Both the position numbers and the translations under genes were made by a program. The notes under the pieces were generated by a model that saw nothing but the letters and a program-made list of their open reading frames with translations, was not told the origin of the DNA and searched no databases. Positions 1-7,541 of a DNA stretch of 64,000 bases are shown piece after piece (positions within the stretch are counted from its first letter, which is position 1; every line of letters starts with the position of its first letter). The DNA is from Pseudomonadota bacterium (lineage in GTDB: Bacteria > Pseudomonadota > Gammaproteobacteria > Burkholderiales > Burkholderiaceae_E), in contig CAUJHG010000029.1 of NCBI GenBank assembly GCA_963204785.1, positions 1 through 64,000 on the forward strand. Direction: 5' to 3'.

Positions 1-111
1 CGCGCTGGTGAACAGCGTCTCGACACCCATGCCCATCGTGCAGTCCCTGGCGTTCATCTGTACTTCGCGCCGGCCACCCACCTCGGCGCTCCAGCGGTCA
101 ATTGTAGGAGC

Positions 112-204
112 CTATTCCACACGGATCGCCGAGGGACCCTCAGCCAGAGCCGTCTCTATTCTCTGTTTGGCCTGCGGGTGGGCGCAGATGGTGGTCTTGA
201 AAAA
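112..204 (-). pseudogene. C-terminal coding remnant at island edge
   Basis: A minus-strand frame of about 30 codons is open here and ends in a TAG stop; it reads ...TTICAHPQAKQRIETALAEG... and looks like the tail of a real protein. An in-frame TGA lies directly upstream at 205-207 and there is no start codon, so only a scrap remains. I do not recognise the family. Part of the frame falls in the 29-bp repeat whose second copy is at 3847-3875, where the minus strand reads the related peptide TAICAYPQA. The rest of 1-337 shows no gene. Confidence 0.35.
168..196 (+). repeat. Left copy of 29-bp imperfect direct repeat
   Basis: These 29 bases match 3847-3875 at 27 positions, in the same orientation. 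The two copies bracket the toxin-antitoxin and Fic cluster at a distance of about 3.7 kb. This could be a duplicated target or attachment sequence, or two scraps of the same decayed gene. Confidence 0.6.
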
Positions 205-299
205 TCAATAGCTTATGCGCGCAGGTTCGTTGTCAACCAAGGCCAGCGGTCAGGCATCGAACGCCATTCACGCAGTGGCAAACGCTCCCGTCTTGCTCT

Positions 300-327
300 A
301 TCATGAAGCATCAAGATGAATCATGAT
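300..327 (+). promoter_or_regulatory. Candidate operator of the Doc module
   Basis: ATCATGA at 300-306 recurs as ATCATGAT at 320-327. The two copies are both a direct repeat with a 20-bp period and a 7-bp inverted repeat. They lie between a TTGCTC -35-like hexamer (293-298) and the antitoxin start at 338. Autoregulation through such repeats is usual for type II toxin-antitoxin operons; binding here is inferred. Confidence 0.4.
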
Positions 328-337
328 GGAGAAAGCC

Positions 338-568
338 ATGACTGCTGCCGTTCGCGAGAAATTTTCTTCCCAAGCCGCGCCCGACGTGCTGGCGGCGTTG
401 CGCCAGATCGCTGAAAGCCAGGGACGCCAATTCCAGGCGGTGCTCGATGACGCCCTGCGCGACTACATCGACCGGCAGCAGAAGGAACGTCCGCGCCGCC
501 ACGTCATGGCCTCGTTCGCGTCCAGTCTGGATGAATTCGACAGCCTCTACCGTGAACTGGCCAAGTAA
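338..568 (+). CDS. Antitoxin of Doc-type toxin (ribbon-helix-helix-like)
   Basis: This is a 76-residue protein that should neutralise the downstream Doc/Fic-fold toxin and repress its own promoter. Residues 12-45 (PDVLAALRQIAESQGR onward) look like a short ribbon-helix-helix DNA-binding unit. The polar C-terminal part, with SSLDEFDSLYRELAK, is the likely toxin-binding tail. An ATG at 323 is also in frame, but GGAGAAA sits five bases before the ATG at 338, so 338 is preferred. Only three bases separate its stop from the toxin GTG, so the two are co-translated. The type is inferred from the neighbour and the helical pattern, not from a recognised Phd signature. Confidence 0.82.
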   Translation: MTAAVREKFSSQAAPDVLAALRQIAESQGRQFQAVLDDALRDYIDRQQKERPRRHVMASFASSLDEFDSLYRELAK

Positions 569-571
569 GCC

Positions 572-952
572 GTGCTGCGTGACTATTTGACCGTGGCCGA
601 TGTGCTCGGCATGCACACCGTGTTGATCCAGCGTTATGGCGGCGCGCCGGGTGTGCGTGATCCGGGTGCGCTGGAGGCCGCCTTGTTCCGCCCGCAGACC
701 GGCTACTACGACGACATCGTGGCTGAAGCGGCCGCGCTGCTGGAAAGCCTGGCGATCAACCATCCATTCGTGGATGGCAACAAACGCATCGCCTTCTCCG
801 CTGCCGACGTGTTTCTGCGCATCAATGGCTGGCGCTTGCATCGTGCTCCGATGCAGATTCACGCCGAGATGATCCAGATGTTCGAGACTGGAACCTTTGA
901 CATCGCACACCTCGATCCCTGGTTGCGGGGTTTTGCCTCTCTTGCCGAGTGA
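572..952 (+). CDS. doc: Death-on-curing (Doc) family toxin
   Basis: This is a 126-residue Fic-fold toxin of the Doc family. Doc from phage P1 phosphorylates elongation factor Tu and stops translation. The signature HPFVDGNKR is at residues 64-72; P1 Doc also has a Lys in the GNKR position, unlike AMP-transferring Fic proteins, which have GNGR. The length matches the family (about 125). The start is GTG, three bases after the antitoxin stop, which suits coupled low-level toxin synthesis. The reading frame is intact and all core residues are present, so the toxin should be active. Confidence 0.93.
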   Translation: MLRDYLTVADVLGMHTVLIQRYGGAPGVRDPGALEAALFRPQTGYYDDIVAEAAALLESLAINHPFVDGNKRIAFSAADVFLRINGWRLHRAPMQIHAEMIQMFETGTFDIAHLDPWLRGFASLAE

Positions 953-1003
953 TGTGATGAACGAGAAAACACCCAACGCCCAGACTCAGGCGTAAGCGCT
1001 CCA

Positions 1004-1177
1004 TCAACCCCATCCTGTCAGCCGTGGAAGGGGATGTATTGACCCAGTGACGCAGGCTATGCACTGACAGACCGTGCTGATCGGCCCTTCACCATCGGCC
1101 CGCCAGCGTTGCAGGGTCTTGAGACTGACCTGCCAGCGATCGGCGAGGTGCTTTTCGGTCATCACGGGGTAGCGCAT
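1004..1177 (-). pseudogene. Truncated helix-turn-helix (excisionase/MerR-like) gene
   Basis: The first 33 residues, with MTEKHLADRWQVSLKTLQRW, form a convincing small winged-helix DNA-binding unit of the kind found in excisionases and in HTH proteins beside toxin genes. After residue 33 the expected wing is replaced by unrelated sequence up to a stop at 57 residues, so the 3' end seems to have been lost by deletion. The ATG at 1177 has GGAGAAG upstream and is better than an in-frame start at 1210. It follows yhaV by 58 bases and may share its transcript. Whether the short product binds DNA is unknown. Confidence 0.55.
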
Positions 1178-1235
1178 CTTTTCTTCTCCAAAACAGATAC
1201 CCCATGACAACGCTGTTTTTCACCGAAGCCAAGCC

Positions 1236-1742
1236 TTACGGTGCGATGCCAGCGGCGAACCGCTGGAGGCGTTGCCCTTCGGCGCGGGACTCGGCCAGCA
1301 ACTGATTCCAGTCGTCTGGCGGATGACCGCTTTCTAGCATCTTGCGAAATACCCGGTAGGCGTCGTCGCTGCTCTCGTAGGCGCGCTTGGTGTCCTCGTC
1401 GTTGACCCACGCGAACACGATCACCTTGCTGGGCGCGTGGTAGCGGAAGAACAACCGGTACTGCTGAAAGAACTTTGCCCTGAACCAGTGCTTGTGGTCG
1501 TCGCCGAGGGTGTTGCCTTGCCGGTATTCTGGCCGTGTGGGATCTTGCGGGATGACGTCGAATGCCAACTTGATAATCGCCGCCAGTCGCTTGCTGGCGT
1601 TCTTCTTCAAGTACCCGACAGGGTCCTTTTGCTTGAATGCCTCGACCTGCTGCGCCAAGGCTTCAAGTTGCGCGAGAAACAGAGGGTGGGCGAAAACCGT
1701 CCACCCATGGATGAGCAAGTGCGTGGGTTTGCTGTTGCTCAT
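1236..1742 (-). CDS. yhaV: YhaV-family toxin (ribosome-dependent mRNA interferase)
   Basis: This is a 168-residue toxin of the YhaV family, a RelE-superfamily RNase that cuts mRNA during translation and is held in check by PrlF. Family landmarks are visible: GWTVFAHPLF near the N-terminus, WFRAKFFQQYRLFFRY around residues 86-101, and the VFAWVNDE block after it. It is slightly longer than the E. coli protein because of a C-terminal tail. The ATG overlaps the prlF stop (ATGA), giving translational coupling behind the antitoxin. The frame is complete and I see no loss of core residues. Confidence 0.93.
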   Translation of the reverse strand: MSNSKPTHLLIHGWTVFAHPLFLAQLEALAQQVEAFKQKDPVGYLKKNASKRLAAIIKLAFDVIPQDPTRPEYRQGNTLGDDHKHWFRAKFFQQYRLFFRYHAPSKVIVFAWVNDEDTKRAYESSDDAYRVFRKMLESGHPPDDWNQLLAESRAEGQRLQRFAAGIAP

Positions 1743-2068
1743 TCATCGTCCGCCGACAGGGGGGCGGCGAGATCGACTTCGATGCCACCGGCCAGGGACT
1801 GGAGGCGCTGCACGAAGCTGGCATCAATGGCCTGCAGGCGCTCCGGATGGCTGGCGATGTCGCGGGAGAGGAAGTCGAGGAACTGGCCAAGCACCGGATC
1901 GTCTTCCTCAGCGGACTTGGCCCGCGTCAGCACGACCTCACCGCCAGGGCGAATGGTGTAGTGGATCTTGTCGCGTTTGCCCAGTTGGAGGGCCCGGCGC
2001 ACGGTTTCCGGCACCGTGGTCTGGTAGCGGTCAGTCAGTGTGGATTCGACTTCGAGGGTGGCAGCCAT
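1739..2068 (-). CDS. prlF: PrlF-family antitoxin of YhaV
   Basis: This is a 109-residue antitoxin and autorepressor. Residues 1-50 form a swapped-hairpin AbrB/MazE-type DNA-binding domain, with TLTDRYQTTVPETVRRAL as the signature strand-helix. The acidic C-terminal half (AEEDDPVLGQFLDFLSRD) is typical of PrlF and binds the toxin. The ATG at 2068 has GGAG nine bases upstream; an in-frame start at 2191 would run through the promoter and is rejected. The gene overlaps yhaV by ATGA. Regulation is probably by PrlF-YhaV binding to the repeated motif at 2117-2149. Confidence 0.92.
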   Translation of the reverse strand: MAATLEVESTLTDRYQTTVPETVRRALQLGKRDKIHYTIRPGGEVVLTRAKSAEEDDPVLGQFLDFLSRDIASHPERLQAIDASFVQRLQSLAGGIEVDLAAPLSADDE

Positions 2069-2102
2069 GGCACATCTCCGGTCAGCAAGTGGAACGGCTT
2101 GT

Positions 2103-2149
2103 ATGATAATGCAATTGCCTTGTCTTGGCAATGCAAATGCATTGTCTTG
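2103..2149 (-). promoter_or_regulatory. prlF-yhaV promoter with two operator repeats
   Basis: On the minus strand TTGCCA (2131-2126), 17 bases, then TATCAT (2108-2103) make a good sigma-70 promoter 35 bases before the prlF ATG. The motif CAAGACAAtGC (2149-2139) recurs as CAAGACAAgGC (2127-2117), exactly 22 bp apart, so both copies face the same side of the helix. One copy is just upstream of the -35 and the other lies between -35 and -10, as expected for an autorepressor. A 6-bp inverted repeat (2129-2134 with 2139-2144) overlaps the upstream copy. Confidence 0.6.
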
Positions 2150-2612
2150 CGCCCAGAGCGATCGCCGCCCCCGACTGTCTGCATCGAACACACCGAGTCA
2201 GGCCGCCAAGCCAATCTGACGGTTGTCCATGGAAACGGCCAAATCATTCAAGCCAAGGACAAAAAAATAGCAATGCCTGCCTCTCCGTCTTGGAAGGTGG
2301 ACGCGGGTTCGGTTCCGGGTCCCCCACCATTTCCCCAAGACCAACCATTCTCGGTTGGCCTTTTTTCCTGCCTGTTCCCCGCGTGTTGGCGCGCGTTCGC
2401 CGTGTGATCTTGCGAACGCGATGGCCGCACCCACGCCGCCGTTCGACCCCCACCGGCATTGCACTCTCTGCCGTCGCCGGAACCCTCGCCGCCAACTGCC
2501 AGACCTGTCACGAGAACGCCGAGCAACTGAGGGCGTTGCAGGCGTCGGTCAGGGAGGTGACGACGCTCGGTTAAGGGAGCCGGGAAACGAGGGCAAGGTC
2601 ATCCCGTCGTGG
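2150..2612. other. Gene-free stretch with tRNA-like scrap and terminator
   Basis: I see no intact gene here. Bases 2299-2329 read like a T-arm plus acceptor ending in CCACCA, as at the 3' end of a tRNA or tmRNA, but the T-stem has mismatches and no 5' half is present. A short hairpin, CCAACC (2341-2346) with GGTTGG (2353-2358) followed by T6 (2361-2366), is a credible intrinsic terminator for plus-strand transcription. Around 2440-2574 a plus-strand frame ends with a CQTCH heme-type motif but has no start or full domain. Confidence 0.5.
2341..2366 (+). terminator. Intrinsic terminator after tRNA-like scrap
   Basis: A 6-bp stem, CCAACC/GGTTGG, with a 6-base loop is followed two bases later by six T residues. 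It stands 11 bases after the CCACCA end of the tRNA/tmRNA-like fragment, the usual place for the terminator of a stable RNA gene. Confidence 0.6.
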
Positions 2613-3737
2613 CTACTGCGGCAGATCATTCAGCACGTAGCTGGTACTGCGCCCACCCGCCGACGATTTGCGCAGCACGCCCCGCGCCAGCAAATCGTTG
2701 ATGTCGCGCAGCGCCGTGTCCGGTGAACACCTGGCAATGGCCGCCCACTTGCTGCTGGTGAGCTTGCCTTCGAAGCCGTCGAGCAGTTTGTTCAGCAACT
2801 TCGCCTGTCGCTCGTTCAGTGGTGTGGTCGCCCAGCGCTGCCAGAACCGCGCCTTGGTCAGCACAACGTCGAGCGTGTGCTGTGCCTGGTCGACGGCGCG
2901 ATGGAGCGTATCGAGGAACCACGCAAGCCATTCGGTGACGTCCATCGAACGCTTCTGCGTCTGCTCCAGGACGTCGTAGTACGCCTTGCGTTCGCGCTGG
3001 ATCTGCGCCGACAAACTGTAGAAACGCTGCGGGCTACCGTCGGCACGCGCCAACAGCAGGTCGCCGATAGCCCTGGCGATACGACCGTTGCCGTCGTCGA
3101 ACGGGTGCAAGGTGACGAACCACAGATGGCCAAGGCCGGCCTTGAGCAGCGGCGGTTCGTTCGACGCCCCATTCAACCAGTCGAGGAAGCGGCCGGTTTC
3201 GGCCTCCAGACGATCGGCGGGCGGCGCCTCGAAATGCACGCGCTGGCGGCCGATGGGGCCGGACACCACCTGCATAGGCCCGCTGGCATCGTCGCGCCAG
3301 CCGTCAACCTTGATCTTGGCAAGGCCGGAGTAGCCGGTGGGAAACAGTGCGGCATGCCAACCGAACAGGCGCTCTCGCGACACCGGCGCAAGGCAGTTCG
3401 CGGTGGCATCCAGCACCATCTCGACCACGCCTTCGACGTGGCGATCGACCGGAGCAAGCGCGCCGATGTCCACGCCCAGCCTGCGCGCGATGGACGAGCG
3501 CACGGATTCGACGTTGAGCTGCTCGCCCTCGATTTCGCTGGTCTTGACCACGTCCTCGGTGAGCGCCGCAAGGCTCGCCTGATCGCGCAGGGCCATGCCC
3601 ACGTCTGCCAAGCGGCCCATCAGGAGCCCCTGGGCACGACTGACCTCGGCCATCGAGCCGGCAAGCACTGCCAGGTCGAAGCGCCAGTTCGGCCAGTCGC
3701 TGGCCTGCCAGATGTATTTGTAATCACCGCTATTCAT
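2613..3737 (-). CDS. fic: Fic family AMP-transferase with C-terminal winged helix
   Basis: This is a 374-residue Fic protein, probably attaching AMP to a target protein side chain. An N-terminal DUF4172-like helical part carries the inhibitory motif TSEIEG at residues 66-71, which marks a class II (intramolecularly inhibited) Fic enzyme. The active-site loop HPFDDGNGR is at 211-219 with all catalytic residues. The flap region lies around 155-170. Residues 305-370 look like a winged-helix domain (SSKWAAIARCSPDTALRDIN), so it may bind its own operator. It stands alone, without a separate antitoxin gene, as expected for class II. The start codon abuts a perfect palindrome at 3737-3765. Confidence 0.93.
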   Translation of the reverse strand: MNSGDYKYIWQASDWPNWRFDLAVLAGSMAEVSRAQGLLMGRLADVGMALRDQASLAALTEDVVKTSEIEGEQLNVESVRSSIARRLGVDIGALAPVDRHVEGVVEMVLDATANCLAPVSRERLFGWHAALFPTGYSGLAKIKVDGWRDDASGPMQVVSGPIGRQRVHFEAPPADRLEAETGRFLDWLNGASNEPPLLKAGLGHLWFVTLHPFDDGNGRIARAIGDLLLARADGSPQRFYSLSAQIQRERKAYYDVLEQTQKRSMDVTEWLAWFLDTLHRAVDQAQHTLDVVLTKARFWQRWATTPLNERQAKLLNKLLDGFEGKLTSSKWAAIARCSPDTALRDINDLLARGVLRKSSAGGRSTSYVLNDLPQ

Positions 3738-3800
3738 GCGGAGATTATGGCCTGCAATCTCCGCACGCGCAAGTCATTCACCGCATCTTATGCGGTGAAT
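3737..3800 (-). promoter_or_regulatory. fic promoter with two perfect palindromes
   Basis: Two perfect inverted repeats lie just upstream of fic: TGCGGAGATT (3737-3746) with AATCTCCGCA (3756-3765), spacer 9, and ATTCACCGCAT (3776-3786) with ATGCGGTGAAT (3790-3800), spacer 3. On the minus strand TTGCGC (3772-3767), 17 bases, then CATAAT (3749-3744) form a promoter embedded between them. Its predicted start point is at or next to the fic ATG, so the mRNA may be leaderless. A near-copy of one half, ATTCGCCGCAT, is at 3810-3820. Autoregulation by the winged helix of Fic is inferred. Confidence 0.55.
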
Positions 3801-3846
3801 GTGAGTGCCATTCGCCGCATGGCGGATCGCCTTGCCCCGGAATGGG

Positions 3847-3875
3847 TGGCCTGCGGGTAGGCGCAGATGGCGGTC
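3847..3875 (+). repeat. Right copy of 29-bp imperfect direct repeat
   Basis: These bases match 168-196 at 27 of 29 positions in direct orientation. This copy marks the boundary between the toxin cluster and the modE side, and runs into the transposase fragment that follows. Confidence 0.6.
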
Positions 3876-3998
3876 CAGGGGTTGGTGGAACGCTTACTTC
3901 TGGACCTCCCCATTCGTCGCCAACAGGTCGGATTCCTGATCGAGCGAGGAATCTCGCAGCGACGGGCGTGCAGGCTGATCGGGGTGGCGCGTTCAGGC
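3867..3998 (+). pseudogene. IS3-type transposase fragment
   Basis: The plus-strand frame reads PIRRQQVGFLIERGISQRRA followed by CRLIGVARS. This matches the N-terminal helix-turn-helix of IS3-family OrfB transposases (consensus like ...R-x-x-V-x-x-L-x-x-x-x-G-V-S-x-R-R-A-C-x-x-x-G-x-x-R-S). Only about 44 codons remain; the DDE core is gone, and beyond about 3993 the frame merges with the antisense of modE. It shows that an insertion sequence once sat at this junction. Confidence 0.6.
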
Positions 3999-4757
3999 AC
4001 CCAGAGCAATTGCAATCGCGGATTCCTCCACCGCGGCGACGGCAGGCTGCCCGACGCGCAGCTTGACTGCAGCCGGAGTGAATCCAACCAGCTGAGTTCC
4101 GCACGCCAATCGCAAGGACACCTCCCTGTCGTCCTCGGATTCCGATGCTCGCTTGACCTCGCCGTGCAGCCGGTTGACCCCGGGTCTCGACCGCCACCTT
4201 TCCGCGACCGACACCGCGGTTGCCTTGCAGAGTGCGAGAACGGCCATACCCGGCTGCAGCCCCAGCAGTTCGGCGCTCTCGACCGTGATTCGGGATCGAA
4301 GCACGGCCCCGTCCGGAAGTGCGAGTTCGACCGTCGCGACGCCGCCGGAGCGCTCCAGCCCCTGTACCGTGCAAGGGATCTGATTCCGGATGCTTGTTCG
4401 CAGCCCCAGACCGATCAGACCCGGCGCACCGAGCTCGTCCATCTCCTCGCCGATTCGCGCGAGAACCGCCACGCGGACCCTGGCAAGCTCGTCGGCAGCG
4501 CGGAGCAGTCGTCGGCCGGCATCGGTCAGTTGCGCGCCACCACCGCCGCTGCCTCCTACCGCCTTCTCGACGAGGTCTTGTCCCGCCAGATTGCTCAGGG
4601 TCTCGATGGCCTGCCAGGCTGCCTTGTAGCTCACCCCTGCGCCGCGCGCAGCTTCCGAGATGGAGCCCACCTCGCCGATCCTGCGCAGAATGTCGACGCG
4701 CTTGTCGGTCACCTCCTGGCCGAGGGCGTGGGACAGATCGAGCCTGGTTCGCTTCAT
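3993..4757 (-). CDS. modE: Molybdenum-dependent transcriptional regulator ModE
   Basis: This is a 254-residue ModE that senses molybdate and represses modABC when bound. Residues 18-85 form the LysR-like winged helix (ISEAARGAGVSYKAAWQAIE), followed by a glycine-rich link and LTDAGRRLL. Two molbindin (TOBE) domains occupy about 122-185 and 195-254, with the SIRNQ block at 121-125 at the start of the first. The length matches the family (about 262). It is divergent from modABC, with two inverted repeats in the shared control region. The 3' end meets the IS3 scrap, and the last residues (IAIALGA) may have been changed by that event. Confidence 0.95.
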   Translation of the reverse strand: MKRTRLDLSHALGQEVTDKRVDILRRIGEVGSISEAARGAGVSYKAAWQAIETLSNLAGQDLVEKAVGGSGGGGAQLTDAGRRLLRAADELARVRVAVLARIGEEMDELGAPGLIGLGLRTSIRNQIPCTVQGLERSGGVATVELALPDGAVLRSRITVESAELLGLQPGMAVLALCKATAVSVAERWRSRPGVNRLHGEVKRASESEDDREVSLRLACGTQLVGFTPAAVKLRVGQPAVAAVEESAIAIALGA

Positions 4758-4782
4758 GTCGTCAGGGTGCCGACGGTAAAAC

Positions 4783-5595
<813 letters not shown>

Positions 5596-5657
5596 CGGCA
5601 TGCAGGGCACCGGAAGAGATCTCGATACCGGGAAGTCAGCGGCAACGATATACGCGG

Positions 5658-6347
5658 ATGACGATGCCTCTGTCTGATGAATCGCTGCAGGCGATCCGGC
5701 TGACGCTCGAGCTGGCGGCCTCGACCACCGTGCTCCTGCTGGTGATGGCGACGCCGCTGGCGTGGTGGCTTTCGCAAACCACATCGCGTTGGCGAGCGCC
5801 ACTCAGCGCTCTCGTCACGTTGCCGCTCGTTCTTCCGCCGTCGGTGCTCGGCTTCTATCTGCTCGTGGCGATGGGGCCCCACGGTCCGCTTGGCCGGTTC
5901 ACGCAGGCCATGGGTTGGGGCGTCCTCTCGTTCACCTTCACGGGCCTGCTGATCGGATCGATCATCTTCTCGCTGCCCTTCGCAGTGCAGCCGATCCAGC
6001 ACGCCTTCGAGGCCATCGGCAGGCGGCCGATGGAAGTGGCGGCGACGCTGCGCGCGCGTCCCCTCGATGCCTTCTTCACCGTTGCCCTGCCGCTCGCGCG
6101 CCCGGGGATCGTCACGGCCGCAATCCTGAGCTTCGCGCACACCGTCGGCGAATTCGGCGTCGTTCTGATGATCGGTGGCAACATCCCCGGCAAGACACGC
6201 GTCGTGTCGACGCAGATCTATGGACACGTCGAAGCGATGGAGTACGCACAGGCCCACTGGCTCGCGGGCGGGATGCTCGTGTTCTCCTTTGCCGTCCTGC
6301 TCAGCCTGTCGTTGATGAAGCGTCGGACGGATCGGCTCCTGCCATGA
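5658..6347 (+). CDS. modB: Molybdate ABC transporter permease ModB
   Basis: This is a 229-residue inner-membrane permease with five or six hydrophobic segments. The cytoplasmic EAA loop is [20 protein letters not shown] around residues 135-155, followed by the conserved [21 protein letters not shown] block. The ATG at 5658 gives the usual family length; an in-frame GTG at 5592 overlaps the modA stop and would add 22 residues of poor character. No strong ribosome site is seen for either, so the start is uncertain. The stop overlaps modC (ATGA). Confidence 0.93.
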   Translation: MTMPLSDESLQAIRLTLELAASTTVLLLVMATPLAWWLSQTTSRWRAPLSALVTLPLVLPPSVLGFYLLVAMGPHGPLGRFTQAMGWGVLSFTFTGLLIGSIIFSLPFAVQPIQHAFEAIGRRPMEVAATLRARPLDAFFTVALPLARPGIVTAAILSFAHTVGEFGVVLMIGGNIPGKTRVVSTQIYGHVEAMEYAQAHWLAGGMLVFSFAVLLSLSLMKRRTDRLLP

Positions 6348-7426
6348 GCGGGGGCCTGCGCATCAAGGTCGGTTTGCGTCGGCCGGGATTCGAGTTGTCG
6401 GTCGACCTGGACCTGCCTGCTCATGGCATTTCCGTCCTGTTCGGTCCCTCGGGCTGCGGCAAGACGACGCTACTGCGATGCGTTGCCGGACTGGAGACCG
6501 CAGCGCAGGGTCTCGTGCGGATCGGAACCGAGGCGTGGCAGGACGACCAGGCAGGAATTCGACTCCCCGTGTGGCAGCGCGCCCTTGGGTACGTATTCCA
6601 GGAGGCGAGCCTTTTCGAACATCTGGACGTTCGTCGCAACCTCGAATACGGTCTGCGCCGCGCCGGGCGAACCGGCAGCGGGGCCGGCCTGCAGAGCGCG
6701 GTGCGGCTCCTCGGAATCGAGTCGCTGATGACGCGCTCCGTGGCGAATCTGTCGGGAGGCGAACGGCAACGGGTCGCCATCGCACGCGCGCTGGCCACGC
6801 AACCGCGCCTGCTTCTGCTTGACGAACCGATGGCATCGCTCGACTTCGCGCGCCGGCAGGAAATCCTGCCATGGCTCGAACGGATGCGCGACGAACTGCG
6901 CATCCCGATGCTCTACGTCACGCACTCGTCCGACGAGGTCGCGCGCCTGGCCGATCACCTCGTCGTCCTCGACGCCGGGCGGGTGCGCGCAGCCGGCGCG
7001 GCGGCTGATGTCCTGGCGTGCGTCGAAAGCCCGGTGGTCGTCGGAGAGGACGCAGGCACCCTGGTGAACGCACGGATCGTTCAACGAGATGCAGACTGGC
7101 ATCTTGTCAGGGCGGAGTTCCCGGGCGGCAGCTTCTGGGTCAGGGACGGCGGACAGCCCATCGGAACGGAGGTGCGGCTGCGGGTGCTGGCGAAGGACGT
7201 CAGCATCCAGTTGCAGGAACCCGCAAGGACCAGCGTCCAGAACCATCTGCAGGCCGTGGTCGAATCGATCGTCGACGGAGACGATCCCTCACAAGCGCTG
7301 ATACGCCTGAGCTGCGGCGGATCGCCGCTGCTGGCAAGGGTCACCAGGCGCTCGGCGCACAGCCTGGGGCTGGCGCCGCAAATGCCGGTCTGGGCGCAAG
7401 TCAAGGCCGTTTCCGTACTTGCGTAG
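6344..7426 (+). CDS. modC: Molybdate ABC transporter ATPase ModC
   Basis: This is a 360-residue ATPase that powers molybdate import. Walker A GPSGCGKT is at 34-41, the signature LSGGERQRV at 136-144, Walker B LLLLDEP at 156-162, and the switch His at 194. The C-terminal third (about 230-360) holds the regulatory TOBE/molbindin region, with [20 protein letters not shown] and the repeat-like [17 protein letters not shown]. The start overlaps the modB stop by ATGA. The stretch 7427-7541 to the next gene shows no clear signal. Confidence 0.95.
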   Translation: MSGGLRIKVGLRRPGFELSVDLDLPAHGISVLFGPSGCGKTTLLRCVAGLETAAQGLVRIGTEAWQDDQAGIRLPVWQRALGYVFQEASLFEHLDVRRNLEYGLRRAGRTGSGAGLQSAVRLLGIESLMTRSVANLSGGERQRVAIARALATQPRLLLLDEPMASLDFARRQEILPWLERMRDELRIPMLYVTHSSDEVARLADHLVVLDAGRVRAAGAAADVLACVESPVVVGEDAGTLVNARIVQRDADWHLVRAEFPGGSFWVRDGGQPIGTEVRLRVLAKDVSIQLQEPARTSVQNHLQAVVESIVDGDDPSQALIRLSCGGSPLLARVTRRSAHSLGLAPQMPVWAQVKAVSVLA

Positions 7427-7541
7427 CGCAACGGTCCGGTCAGCTCAAGGTGGTGCTGACCGGACGGTCTGGCCGAATCCCGCGCACGGCGCTGCGCTAC
7501 AGTCTGCCGTCCGACCACCTGCACCCGAGCTGCGACACCCG

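Noticed and set aside
2299-2329. Functional tRNA gene
   Set aside because: Only a T-arm and CCA-like end are present; D-arm, anticodon arm and 5' acceptor strand are missing, and the T-stem has mismatches.
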